The notes under the pieces were generated by a model that made no database searches, had not been told where the DNA came from, and saw nothing but the letters and a program-made list of their open reading frames with translations. From an uncultured Spirochaetota bacterium (lineage in GTDB: Bacteria > Spirochaetota > Spirochaetia > JAFGXN01), in contig CALXKN010000003.1 in the NCBI GenBank assembly GCA_944388995.1, positions 62,001 through 126,000 on the forward strand: a DNA stretch of 64,000 nucleotides, read 5' to 3'. A program made the position numbers and the translations under genes. The stretch's first letter is position 1. The number at the start of each line of letters is the position of its first letter. Positions 43,947 to 52,777 of this stretch are shown here, in pieces.

Positions 43947-44741
43947 ATGATGAGAGCGTTGTGGACTTCAGCAAGCGGAATGACCGCTCAGCAGTACAAT
44001 GTAGATACCATTTCCAATAACTTATCAAACGTCAATACGACCGGCTATAAAAAAATGAGGGCCGAGTTTGAAGATTTGATTTATCAAACACAGCGGACGG
44101 CGGGAACGCCGGCGACGGAACTGACAGTGGTTCCGCTTCCGATGCAGGTTGGACACGGAACAAAAGTTTCGGCAACACAGCGGCTGTTTGAGCAGGGGAG
44201 TCTGCGGGAAACCGGCGTTTTCTCCGATATGGCGATTGACGGCGAGGGCTTTTTCCGCGTTCTGCAGCCGGACGGCACATTCGCCTATACCCGAAACGGT
44301 GAGTTTAAAGTCGATCGCGACCGGCAGTTGGTGACCAACAAAGGATTGTACGCGTTTCCGCAGGTCACTTTTCCGGAAAATTTCATTCCCGATTCGGTTG
44401 CTATCTCACCTCAAGGCGAAGTTTCGTGCAAAATTCCCGGTCAGGAAGAGGCGGCTGTTATCGGACAAATTCAGCTTTATCGCTTTGTTAATCCGGCCGG
44501 TTTGAATGCATTGGGTGACAATTTGTTCAAACAGTCGGCGGCATCCGGTGAAGCGATCGCCGGATTACCCGGTTCGGAAGGAATGGGGCAGATTCACCAT
44601 AAATTTATTGAAGCGAGCAATGTCTCTGTCGCAAACGAAATGGTCAATATGATTGTGGCGCAGCGTGCCTACGAATTAAATTCGAAGGCGATTCAAACCA
44701 GCGATGCAATGCTGGGGATTGCCAACAACTTAAGACGGTAG
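43947..44741 (+). CDS. flgG: Flagellar distal rod protein FlgG (FlhP type)
   Basis: 264 residues, standard length. MMRALWTSASGMTAQQYNVDTISNNLSNVNTTGYKK at the start and EASNVSVANEMVNMIVAQRAYELNSKAIQTSD at the end are near-consensus FlgG. Builds the distal rod between the proximal rod and the hook. TAGGAGTGATG precedes the ATG. Ten bases before the rod-binding gene. Confidence 0.97.
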   Translation: MMRALWTSASGMTAQQYNVDTISNNLSNVNTTGYKKMRAEFEDLIYQTQRTAGTPATELTVVPLPMQVGHGTKVSATQRLFEQGSLRETGVFSDMAIDGEGFFRVLQPDGTFAYTRNGEFKVDRDRQLVTNKGLYAFPQVTFPENFIPDSVAISPQGEVSCKIPGQEEAAVIGQIQLYRFVNPAGLNALGDNLFKQSAASGEAIAGLPGSEGMGQIHHKFIEASNVSVANEMVNMIVAQRAYELNSKAIQTSDAMLGIANNLRR

Positions 44742-44750
44742 GGGTAGGCG

Positions 44751-45062
44751 ATGATCGGTTCTGTTCAAAGTTATGGGCAGCAGATTTTGGCGGCAAACCG
44801 CCCGGAGCTTCAAAGTCCGGAACATTTTTCCGGTGATGAAAAACGGTTGTATCGGGCGTGCGTCGAATTCGAGGCGATTTTTGTCAAACAAATGCTTGAT
44901 TCCATGAGAAACACTGTTCCGAAGGGCGGACTTTTCGACGGCGGTATGAGCCGGGAAATTTTCGAGGATCGTCTTTACGGTTCTTACGCCGAAAAAATTT
45001 CAGAAACAGCCGGATTGGGATTGGCTCGGCAGATGTTCGAACAAATCAAAGAGACACTGTAA
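44751..45062 (+). CDS. Flagellar rod-binding protein (FlgJ N-terminal domain)
   Basis: 103 residues, matching only the rod-capping half of FlgJ (CVEFEAIFVKQMLDSMRNTVPKGGLFDGGMSREIFEDRLYGSYAEKISE). It lacks the C-terminal muramidase domain, as is common outside enterics. It caps the growing rod. The LysM/M23 peptidase at 8891, under the same sigma, may supply the missing wall-opening activity; that is inference. Confidence 0.9.
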   Translation: MIGSVQSYGQQILAANRPELQSPEHFSGDEKRLYRACVEFEAIFVKQMLDSMRNTVPKGGLFDGGMSREIFEDRLYGSYAEKISETAGLGLARQMFEQIKETL

Positions 45063-45143
45063 ACGCATTCGCTCGTCTCTCTTCTCCATGTAGGTTTTTA
45101 ACGCAATTTTTCCTCTTTTTTTTTCTTTAAAACTCATTTATGC

Positions 45144-45172
45144 TTGACTTGTTGTTTTCGTCGGTTCATAAT
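45144..45172 (+). promoter_or_regulatory. Promoter of the V-ATPase operon
   Basis: TTGACT (45144-45149), 17 bases, CATAAT (45167-45172), about 30 bases before atpE; leader with AGTGAGGTG as weak ribosome site. Confidence 0.65.
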
Positions 45173-45202
45173 GAAATATGCTGTAAAGTGAGGTGTCAGT
45201 GA

Positions 45203-45799
45203 ATGGAATTGCAACTTGACGAATTGATTCAATCGATTAAAAAAGACGGGTTGGAAGCGGCCGAACAACAAAAAAAAGATATTATTGCTGAAGCCGAAAG
45301 CGAAGCCCGGCGCATTATTGAGCGGGCTCAAAAAGAAGCGGATGAAAAAACAGCCGCGGCGGAAGCTAAAATTCGGAAATTTGAAGAGTCGGGGAAGGCT
45401 TCGCTGCAACAGGCCGGTCGCGATTTGATTTTGAATCTGAAAAAGAAAATCGAAGAAATTTTTTCGCGGATTTTGATTTCTGCCGTTGATGAAAATTTAA
45501 CCGCCGAAACGGTCGGAGCGTTGATTCCTTCCGTTATTGCGGCTTCCGGCGAAAATCCGGATCGTTTGAAAGCCGTTGTTTCGGGAAAAGATGCGGAAGC
45601 TGTGACGGCGTTTTTGAAAAAATCGCTTGCCAAAGAGATTTCCGCAGGACTGGAAATTGCCGTTTCTCCCGGAAGTGCTGCCGGTTTTCGGGTTGAAATA
45701 AAAGACGGGTCTGCTTATTATGATTTCAGCGACGAAAAAATCGCTCAAATGCTTTCGGTTTATCTGAATCCGAAAATCGCAGAATTGCTTGATGCGTAA
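45203..45799 (+). CDS. atpE: V/A-type ATPase peripheral stalk subunit E
   Basis: 198 residues. The first 85 form a long charged helix (LDELIQSIKKDGLEAAEQQKKDIIAEAESEARRIIERAQKEADEK...), typical of subunit E, and a globular C-terminal head follows. It links the catalytic head to the membrane part. First gene of the operon and 11 bases before the DUF2764 gene. No separate G/H-type stalk gene is seen. Confidence 0.9.
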   Translation: MELQLDELIQSIKKDGLEAAEQQKKDIIAEAESEARRIIERAQKEADEKTAAAEAKIRKFEESGKASLQQAGRDLILNLKKKIEEIFSRILISAVDENLTAETVGALIPSVIAASGENPDRLKAVVSGKDAEAVTAFLKKSLAKEISAGLEIAVSPGSAAGFRVEIKDGSAYYDFSDEKIAQMLSVYLNPKIAELLDA

Positions 45800-45810
45800 C
45801 GGAGTCGGTT

Positions 45811-46344
45811 TTGGGAAGTTATTACTATCTGATGTCGTCATTTCCCTCGCTTGATTTAAAAACGGCGCCGACCGTTTCGTTGAGGGACTTTATTCAAGCT
45901 GTAACCGCCCAACTTTCTGAAAAGGAGGCGTCCGCCTTACTTGAAATTTTATCGGATGAACCCAGCTGCGTTAAAGGCGCTGCGGCGGATTATTTGCGGT
46001 GGGATAAAGCGGTTCGAAATGCGTTGGTCAAACTTCGTGCCGGCGGCGAATCGGCAGCTGATTGCAGGGAAGGCGAATCGATTCCGTCAGCTACGGCAAC
46101 GGCGGCGGCTTTGATGAAAATCGATTCTCCGTTGAAAGCGGAGCAATTTTGGGATTCCGAACGGTGGAATTATTTGGAAAATTTAAAGACGGGACACTGT
46201 TTTGATTTCGATGCAGCGGCATTGTATGCGCTGCAGCTTCGAATTGCCGAACGAAACGCCCGGTTTCGAGTCGATACGGGTGAACGGAATTATGCGGAGC
46301 TTTATAAAACGGTGATTGATCAGGCGTCAAAAAGCGGAGTGTAA
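45811..46344 (+). CDS. DUF2764-family protein of the V-ATPase operon
   Basis: 177 residues from TTG 45811. The N-terminus GSYYYLMSSFPSLDLKTAP is the DUF2764 signature; the rest is helical (AFWDSERWNYLEN, LYALQLRIAERNARF). DUF2764 genes occur in spirochaete and Bacteroidetes V-ATPase operons at this place, where archaeal operons have subunit C or F. A stalk role is therefore inferred. Tight spacing (four bases to atpA). Confidence 0.82.
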   Translation: MGSYYYLMSSFPSLDLKTAPTVSLRDFIQAVTAQLSEKEASALLEILSDEPSCVKGAAADYLRWDKAVRNALVKLRAGGESAADCREGESIPSATATAAALMKIDSPLKAEQFWDSERWNYLENLKTGHCFDFDAAALYALQLRIAERNARFRVDTGERNYAELYKTVIDQASKSGV

Positions 46345-46347
46345 ACG

Positions 46348-48120
46348 ATGAGTGCAAAAGGAAAAGTATCGGGTGTCAACGGCAACATGATTACCGTTGA
46401 TGTTTCGGATAAAATCGCAATGAATGAGGTCGGTTATGTGCTTTCCGGCGGAAAGCGCTTAAAATCCGAGGTGATTCGCATCAACGGAACGACAGCGCAA
46501 ATGCAGATTTACGAAATTTCCGGCGGTATTAAAGTCGGAGATAACGTTGAGTTTTCGGGAGAAATGTTGGCGGCCGAGTTGGGACCGGGGCTTCTCGGAC
46601 AGATTTACGACGGACTGCAGAATCCGCTTCCCGAACTGGCGGAAAAAACCGGTTTCTTTTTGGCGCCGGGCGTCTATTTGGATGCATTGGATCGAAGTAA
46701 AAAGTGGGCTTTTACCCCCGCTGTTCAGACAGGAGAGACAGTCGAGGCCGGCGATACGCTGGGAACGGTTCCCGAAGGGGCGTTCACCCACCGCATCATG
46801 GTGCCGTTTTCAATGCGGGGCCGTTATACCGTTGAATCGGTTGCCGACGAAGGTGAATATACGGTAACGGATAAGATCGCCCGCATCAAAGATTCAAAAG
46901 GCAACGGATTCGATTTGACCATGATGTTTGAATGGCCGGTTAAAAGGGCGATTAAATGCTACAGTGAGCGTTTGAAGCCGGTCAATCCGATGATTTCACA
47001 GGTGCGTTTGATTGATACGTTTCTGCCGGTTGCGTTGGGCGGAACGTTCTGTATTCCCGGGCCTTTCGGTGCCGGAAAGACGGTTTTGCAGCAGACGTTG
47101 AGCCGTCACGCTGCCGTTGACATCGTCATTATTGCGGCTTGCGGTGAGCGCGCCGGTGAGGTTGTGGAAACTCTGAAAGAGTTTCCCGAATTGACAGATC
47201 CCAAAACGGGGCGGTCGCTGATGGAACGCACCATTATCATTGCCAACACCTCGTCGATGCCTGTTGCTTCCCGCGAAGCGTCGGTTTATACGGCAGTAAC
47301 ATTGGCTGAATATTATCGGCAGATGGGACTGAACGTTCTTTTGATCGCCGATTCGACTTCCCGCTGGGCTCAGGCGATGCGCGAAATGAGCGGACGTTTG
47401 GAAGAAATTCCGGGCGAAGAAGCGTTCCCCGCTTATTTGGAGTCAACCATTGCCGCTTTTTACGAAAGAGCCGGGTTGGTTAAGCTGAAGGACGGATCGA
47501 TCGGTTCTGTCACCATTGGAGGAACGGTTTCGCCTGCCGGCGGAAATTTCGATGAACCGGTGACACAGGCAACACTGAAAGTCGTCGGCGCCTTTCTCGG
47601 TCTTTCCCGCGAACGTTCCGACGCACGCAAATATCCCGCCATTCACCCGTTGGAGTCGTGGAGTAAATATAAGAGCCTGATTCCTTCGGAAGTGACCGGT
47701 TATGTTTATGATGTAATGAGAAAAAGCGCCGAAATCGATCAAATGATGAAGGTTGTCGGCGAAGAGGGCACCAGCCTTGACGATTTTCTGGTGTATCTGA
47801 AAGGTGAATATGTTGACGCGGTTTATTTTCAGCAGAACTCGTTTGATCCCGTTGACGCTGCGGTTCCGACCGAACGCCAGCACCGCTACTTCAAACTGAT
47901 TGTCAAAATCGCAGCGGCTGACTTGAAATTCGAAAGCAAAGACGAGGCTCGGCGGTGGTTTGCTGAACTGCGTTTGAAAACTCTTGATTTTAACGGAACT
48001 CAATACCTTTCCGAAGATTTTCTGCGCATCGAAAAGGAAATTGAAGCGTTTGTTGATGAAAGAAAAACGGGGTATTTACCGTACAGCGAAGGTGTTTTGA
48101 AAACGGCGGAGGAAATCTGA
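46348..48120 (+). CDS. atpA: V/A-type ATPase catalytic subunit A
   Basis: 590 residues, full length. P-loop [11 protein letters not shown], catalytic Glu region [10 protein letters not shown], the A-type bulge insertion between about 110 and 190, and [21 protein letters not shown] with FPAYLES. Hydrolyses or makes ATP in the soluble head. Two bases before subunit B. Confidence 0.97.
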   Translation: MSAKGKVSGVNGNMITVDVSDKIAMNEVGYVLSGGKRLKSEVIRINGTTAQMQIYEISGGIKVGDNVEFSGEMLAAELGPGLLGQIYDGLQNPLPELAEKTGFFLAPGVYLDALDRSKKWAFTPAVQTGETVEAGDTLGTVPEGAFTHRIMVPFSMRGRYTVESVADEGEYTVTDKIARIKDSKGNGFDLTMMFEWPVKRAIKCYSERLKPVNPMISQVRLIDTFLPVALGGTFCIPGPFGAGKTVLQQTLSRHAAVDIVIIAACGERAGEVVETLKEFPELTDPKTGRSLMERTIIIANTSSMPVASREASVYTAVTLAEYYRQMGLNVLLIADSTSRWAQAMREMSGRLEEIPGEEAFPAYLESTIAAFYERAGLVKLKDGSIGSVTIGGTVSPAGGNFDEPVTQATLKVVGAFLGLSRERSDARKYPAIHPLESWSKYKSLIPSEVTGYVYDVMRKSAEIDQMMKVVGEEGTSLDDFLVYLKGEYVDAVYFQQNSFDPVDAAVPTERQHRYFKLIVKIAAADLKFESKDEARRWFAELRLKTLDFNGTQYLSEDFLRIEKEIEAFVDERKTGYLPYSEGVLKTAEEI

Positions 48121-48122
48121 AA

Positions 48123-49421
48123 ATGGAAAAAATTTACAGTAAAATCGAATCGATTTCAGGCAACGTGATTACCGTAAAAGCCGAAAACGTGGCTTACGGC
48201 GAATTGGCGGAAATTTCCACTTCGTTCGGAAAGTCGTTGGCGGAAGTGATTAAATTAGATCGCGATTTGGTGTCCCTGCAGGTTTTTGCCGGCGGCCGTG
48301 GAATTTCGACCGGAGATTCTGTGCGGTTTTTGGGAAATCCGATGCGTGTTTCCTTTTCTCCCGATTTGTTGGGGAGGGTATTTACCGGCTCCGGCGAGCC
48401 GCGTGACAACGGTCCGGCGCTGACTGATAACCTCATTACCATTGCCGGACCGTCGTTTAACCCTGCAAAGAGAATTGTCCCGAGTAAGATTGTCCGTACC
48501 GGTATTCCGATGATCGATTTGTTTAACACGTTGGTCGAATCTCAAAAGCTGCCGATTTTTTCCATTTCCGGGGAACCGTATAACGAACTGTTGGCGAGAA
48601 TTGCGCTTCAGGCTGAGGTCGATATGATTATTCTCGGCGGAATGGGCTTGAAATACGACGATTACCTTTATTTTAAAGAGACGCTGGAAGAAGGCGGCGC
48701 GCTCTCCCGAACCGTTATGTACATTCACACCGCCTCCGATCCGACTGTCGAATGTCTGATGGTTCCCGATATTTCGCTTGCTGTCGCTGAAAAGTTTGCG
48801 CTGCAGGGAAAACGCGTTTTAGTGCTTCTGACCGATATGACCAACTTTGCTGACGCCAAAAAGGAAATTTCGATTACACAGGAACAGGTTCCCTCTAACC
48901 GCGGTTATCCGGGGGACCTCTATTCGCAGTTGGCGTCCCGTTACGAAAAGGCGGTCGACATCGACGGAGCCGGTTCCATCACCATTTTGGCGGTGACAAC
49001 CATGCCCGGTGACGATGTCACGCATCCGGTTCCCGATAACACCGGTTACATTACGGAGGGGCAGTATTACCTAAAAGGCGGCCGTATCGAACCGTTTGGG
49101 TCTCTGTCGCGGTTGAAACAGCAGGTGAATTCGAAGACGCGCGAAGATCATCGGACCATTATGGATGCCATGATTAAGCTTTATGCTTCCTACAAAGATA
49201 CTCTGGAGAAAAAATCGATGGGATTTTCTCTCTCCGAGTGGGACGATAAGCTGCTGAAATACGGCTACCTGTTTGAAACCAAGATGATGAATCTTTCGGT
49301 GAATATTCCGCTTGAAGAGGCGTTGGATGAAGGCTGGAAGATGTTGGCTGAGTGTTTCGAGAAACAGGAGACCGGAATCAAAACGGAGTTAATCGAAAAA
49401 TTCTGGCCGAAAGAGGTTTAG
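48123..49421 (+). CDS. atpB: V/A-type ATPase regulatory subunit B
   Basis: 432 residues. No P-loop (expected). Signature near the nucleotide site ([38 protein letters not shown]) and [20 protein letters not shown]. Forms A3B3 with subunit A. Three bases before subunit D. Confidence 0.96.
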   Translation: MEKIYSKIESISGNVITVKAENVAYGELAEISTSFGKSLAEVIKLDRDLVSLQVFAGGRGISTGDSVRFLGNPMRVSFSPDLLGRVFTGSGEPRDNGPALTDNLITIAGPSFNPAKRIVPSKIVRTGIPMIDLFNTLVESQKLPIFSISGEPYNELLARIALQAEVDMIILGGMGLKYDDYLYFKETLEEGGALSRTVMYIHTASDPTVECLMVPDISLAVAEKFALQGKRVLVLLTDMTNFADAKKEISITQEQVPSNRGYPGDLYSQLASRYEKAVDIDGAGSITILAVTTMPGDDVTHPVPDNTGYITEGQYYLKGGRIEPFGSLSRLKQQVNSKTREDHRTIMDAMIKLYASYKDTLEKKSMGFSLSEWDDKLLKYGYLFETKMMNLSVNIPLEEALDEGWKMLAECFEKQETGIKTELIEKFWPKEV

Positions 49422-49424
49422 ACG

Positions 49425-50030
49425 ATGGCTAAGTTTAAACTGACAAAAAACGAGCAGAAGAAGCAGAAAGACCGACTGAAAATGTTTACCCGCTATCTGC
49501 CTACTTTGCAGTTAAAAAAGCAGCAGCTGCAGACGGAAATTCGTTCGATAGAAGCGCGTGCGACAGCTGTGTTCGAACGGAAACGGCAGCTGGAGGCTGA
49601 CTTTAGAGACTGGATTGCTGTTTTCGGCGATTCGTTCGAATTGAAACCGGAGTGGATTGAAATTCGAGCCATCCGCCGCGGAGAAGGCAATATTGCCGGT
49701 ATCCGAATTCCTGTTTTCGAGAGCGTTGATTTTGTCGAAACTCGCTACGATTTGTATTTAACGCCGCTGTGGATCGATAAGGCGATTGTCAAAATGAAAG
49801 AGGTCATCGCTTTGGATATGGAGATTAAGGTTCTTAATGAACAGATTGCTGTGCTCAGCCGCGAATTGAGGACAGCAACGCAGCGGGTCAATCTCTTTGA
49901 AAAGGTCAAAATTCCGGAAACTCGCGAAATCATTAAAAAGATTTCTATTTATCTGGGTGATCAACAAACTTCCGAAGTGGTGCGCGGGAAGATTGCCAAG
50001 AAAAAATTGACAAGGACGGCCGAATCATGA
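49425..50030 (+). CDS. atpD: V/A-type ATPase rotor shaft subunit D
   Basis: 201 residues, N- and C-terminal long helices forming an antiparallel coiled coil (LTKNEQKKQKDRLKMFTRYLPTLQLKKQQLQTEI and RELRTATQRVNLFEKVKIPETREIIKKI). This is the central shaft that turns in A3B3. ATGA overlap with atpI. Confidence 0.93.
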   Translation: MAKFKLTKNEQKKQKDRLKMFTRYLPTLQLKKQQLQTEIRSIEARATAVFERKRQLEADFRDWIAVFGDSFELKPEWIEIRAIRRGEGNIAGIRIPVFESVDFVETRYDLYLTPLWIDKAIVKMKEVIALDMEIKVLNEQIAVLSRELRTATQRVNLFEKVKIPETREIIKKISIYLGDQQTSEVVRGKIAKKKLTRTAES

Positions 50031-51847
50031 TTGTGAAGATGAAAAAAGCGGTCGTTTTTATGAAAACATCGCAAAAAACAAGGACGTTGGAAATTTTGCG
50101 TGACGTCGGCGTGCTTCACCTCTCTTCCGTAACTCCGAAAGAGGGCTCGTCTCTTGAAGAGCTGAAACGGGCGAAAGAGCAGACGTTGCTGGCGGTCGCC
50201 CTGCTTTCGGATTTGAAAAAGAAAAAAAACGGCGGAGCGGCTGAATTCAATGCGGCTGAGGTTGCCGCTTCGGTTGCGGAGCTGCACGGGGAAATTGCCC
50301 GTTTAAACGAAGATTCGGCCCGTTGCCGGGCGCAAATTACGGCGTTGGAGCCGTGGGGCAACTTCTCTCCCGAAGATTTGAAAACGCTCTCTGCCGCCGG
50401 ATTGAAAATTCGACTTTTTTCGCTGTCGGAAAAGCAGCTGAAAGCGCTGCCTGAAACGGTTTCCTATGTCGTTTTACGAAAAACAAAAAAAATGACGGCG
50501 GTTGCTGTTTTGAATGAAGATGGGGAAATTGACGGAACCGAACAGCCTCTTCCTGAACATTCTTTGCAGCATTGGTATGATCAAATCGAAGAGAATAACC
50601 GTTTGACGGCGGCTGCGCGGACAAAAATCGAGTCGTATGCGGGTGCTCTTTCTGCGCTGCACAGCCGGATTAAGACGTTGGATGCCGAGATTGAATTCGA
50701 AACGGTGCGCAGCGGAGCCGACGGAGATGAAGAGGTCTCTTGGGTCAGCGGATTTGTTCCCGTAGATACTTTGGATACGCTGAAAAAAAGGTGCGCTGAA
50801 AATGCAATCGGATTGGTTTTGGCTGAACCGGACGATGATGATCCCGTGCCGACGAAAATTAAAAACGGAAGAATCGTTTCGTTGATTCAGCCGCTCTTTG
50901 ATTTTTTGGGAACGGTGCCCGGTTACAAAGAGGCTGACGTCAACGGTTTTGTGCTGTTCTTCTTTTCAATTTTCTTCGCGATGATTTTGGGAGACGCCGG
51001 CTACGGACTGATTTTTCTGACCGCTTCGGTTGCGGGAATGTTTCTTACCAAAAAGAAGTCGGGAAAAGTTGCACCGGTGACGGTGTTGCTGACGTGGCTC
51101 AGTTTTTGTGTCGTGGTTTGGGGCGCTCTGTCGGGAAACTGGTTTGCTTCCCAGACGCTGGCGCAGTGGGCTCCGCTGAAAGCGATTACCGTTCCGGCTC
51201 TCGACGCATTCGGAGCTCAGTCGTCGGATTCGGTTAAATTCCTCAGTTTTTTTATCGGAACCGTTCAGATTTCCATCGCTCATATTTGGAGTTTTATCCG
51301 CGGTTTGAGGGAAAAGCCCCGCGTCAAAGCGCTGACTGACATCGGCTGGCTGATGGCGTGCTGGGGATTGTTTAACTTGATGCTGAATTTGATTCTGAAA
51401 AAACCGATGCTGCCGGTTTCCTACGGATTGATCGGCGGCGGCGTGCTCTTTTTGATTCTCTTCGGCAAACAGGATGATAATCACTTCTTTAAAAATATCG
51501 GGAAAGGTTTGCTCGGCATCGTGTCAACTTTCCTGAATACCGTGAATATGTTCTCGGATATCATGAGTTATATTCGGCTTTTTGCCGTCGGATTGGCGTC
51601 GTTTCAGATTGAACTGGCGTTTTCTTCGATTGCGGGAAGTTTGTCGGAATCGCTCGGCGTTCCCGGAATGATTTTCGGTGCGGTTGTCCTTCTTTTCGGA
51701 CATGCGCTGAACATGATGCTGGGCGTTTTGGCGATTCTGGTTCACGCTGTCCGGCTGAATTTGTTGGAATTTGCGGGACATTTGGGGCAGCAATGGGTGG
51801 GAATCAAGTACCGTCCGTTTGAAAATACGAAAACCAATCAGGAGTAA
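50027..51847 (+). CDS. atpI: V/A-type ATPase membrane subunit I (a-subunit homologue)
   Basis: 606 residues: a soluble N-terminal half with coiled coils (about 1-280) and a membrane half with about seven helices (FVLFFFSIFFAMILGDAGYGLIFL, VTVLLTWLSFCVVVWG, YIRLFAVGLASFQIELAF, MIFGAVVLLFGHALNMMLGVLAILVHAVRLNLLEF). The second half provides the half-channels for H+ or Na+ beside the rotor. Overlaps atpD by four bases. Confidence 0.95.
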   Translation: MIVKMKKAVVFMKTSQKTRTLEILRDVGVLHLSSVTPKEGSSLEELKRAKEQTLLAVALLSDLKKKKNGGAAEFNAAEVAASVAELHGEIARLNEDSARCRAQITALEPWGNFSPEDLKTLSAAGLKIRLFSLSEKQLKALPETVSYVVLRKTKKMTAVAVLNEDGEIDGTEQPLPEHSLQHWYDQIEENNRLTAAARTKIESYAGALSALHSRIKTLDAEIEFETVRSGADGDEEVSWVSGFVPVDTLDTLKKRCAENAIGLVLAEPDDDDPVPTKIKNGRIVSLIQPLFDFLGTVPGYKEADVNGFVLFFFSIFFAMILGDAGYGLIFLTASVAGMFLTKKKSGKVAPVTVLLTWLSFCVVVWGALSGNWFASQTLAQWAPLKAITVPALDAFGAQSSDSVKFLSFFIGTVQISIAHIWSFIRGLREKPRVKALTDIGWLMACWGLFNLMLNLILKKPMLPVSYGLIGGGVLFLILFGKQDDNHFFKNIGKGLLGIVSTFLNTVNMFSDIMSYIRLFAVGLASFQIELAFSSIAGSLSESLGVPGMIFGAVVLLFGHALNMMLGVLAILVHAVRLNLLEFAGHLGQQWVGIKYRPFENTKTNQE

Positions 51848-51856
51848 GGAGATTTT

Positions 51857-52369
51857 ATGTTTAATTTCGGTTATTTGGGTGTGGCAGCTTCGTTGGCGTT
51901 GGCTGCGTTCGGATCGGCGATGGGAATCGGTGTTGCAGGGCAGGCCGCTATCGGGGCATGGAAGAAAAGTTATCAGCAGAACAAAGCGGCTCCGTTTATG
52001 TTGGTCGTTTACTGCGGTTTTCCGCTGTCTCAGACGCTGTACGGCTTCGTGTTGATTCTCGCTTCACTGCTGCCGAACATTTCGGTTGTGGATCCGTGGT
52101 TGATTACCGCAGCGGGTATTTTCGGCGGAATCGGTATGGGAGCTTCGGCTTACGCTCAGGGAAAGGCGGCGGCGTGTGCCTGTGACGCTTATGCGGAAAC
52201 CGGAAAAGGCGGCGCGAACTATATTATCGTTCTCGGTATGATTGAAACCGTCGCGATTTTCATTATGGCTCTGATGCTGACGGTTGTTGCTCAAGCTCCG
52301 CGTTTGGATGCGGCCGCTGTTGAAGCAGTCGAAACGGCAGCGCTGACGGTTTCCTCGTTTTTGTCGTAA
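51857..52369 (+). CDS. atpK: V/A-type ATPase rotor ring subunit K (NtpK type)
   Basis: 170 residues with four membrane helices, i.e. a duplicated c-type subunit. The ion-binding Glu is in helix 4 (MIETVAIF, Glu130); the first hairpin has Gln59 (PLSQTLYG) in place of a second carboxylate. Ser58, Gln59, Gln101 (AYAQGK) and Glu130 match Thr64, Gln65, Gln110 and Glu139, the Na+ ligands of Enterococcus hirae NtpK. The ring may use Na+. Last gene of the operon, followed by a terminator. Confidence 0.94.
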   Translation: MFNFGYLGVAASLALAAFGSAMGIGVAGQAAIGAWKKSYQQNKAAPFMLVVYCGFPLSQTLYGFVLILASLLPNISVVDPWLITAAGIFGGIGMGASAYAQGKAAACACDAYAETGKGGANYIIVLGMIETVAIFIMALMLTVVAQAPRLDAAAVEAVETAALTVSSFLS

Positions 52370-52394
52370 ATTTCGGCAGCTGTTTGCGTTTGAA

Positions 52395-52421
52395 GGTCTC
52401 CGTCTAACGGAGGCCTTTTTT
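52395..52421 (+). terminator. Terminator of the V-ATPase operon
   Basis: Stem GGTCTCCG/CGGAGGCC (one T-G pair), 5-base loop, then six Ts; 25 bases after the atpK stop. Confidence 0.88.
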
Positions 52422-52615
52422 GTGGCAGAAGAATTTTTGATAGTTCTTGATGACAATAACGATATGTCAAATTTCTTTGTTGCTCCGATGCAAAACCGAA
52501 TGGAAACCCATTTGTTAATTTGATTTTGATCATTACTCCGAAAATTGATTGAATGTCATATGTGATAAAAAACCGGTGATTCTTTTGGCCGCCGTTTAAA
52601 ATCATTGCAATCCGG
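52422..52615. other. Gap with no recognised feature
   Basis: About 190 AT-rich bases after the ATPase terminator. No frame with start, ribosome site and motif. I see no RNA fold that stands out. Confidence 0.4.
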
Positions 52616-52643
52616 TTGACTTTTTTCGGCGGGTGTGCATAAT
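52616..52643 (+). promoter_or_regulatory. Promoter of the 29-residue basic protein gene
   Basis: TTGACT (52616-52621), 16 bases, CATAAT (52638-52643). Leader of about 20 bases with AAGGAGA before the GTG. Confidence 0.6.
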
Positions 52644-52670
52644 AAAAGAAAATGCAGAAGGAGAACGATC

Positions 52671-52760
52671 GTGCCTTGCGGAAGAAAACGAAAAAAGCAC
52701 AAAATTGCAACTCATAAACGGAAAAAGAAACTGAGAAAGAACAGACACAAGAAAAAATAA
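52671..52760 (+). CDS. 29-residue very basic protein, AURKAIP1/COX24-like ribosomal protein
   Basis: GTG start at 52671 with AAGGAGA eight bases before it; stop TAA at 52758. The product begins MPCGRKRKKHKIATHKRKKK and is mostly Lys, Arg and His, with no acidic residue. Short proteins of this kind carry the AURKAIP1/COX24 motif (RKRKKHKxxxHKRKK) and resemble bS22/mS38, a small-subunit ribosomal protein seen in actinobacteria and mitochondria. A ribosome-bound role is inferred. It lies 17 bases upstream of dxs and may share its transcript. Confidence 0.82.
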   Translation: MPCGRKRKKHKIATHKRKKKLRKNRHKKK

Positions 52761-52777
52761 TTGCATCGGGTCGGCAC

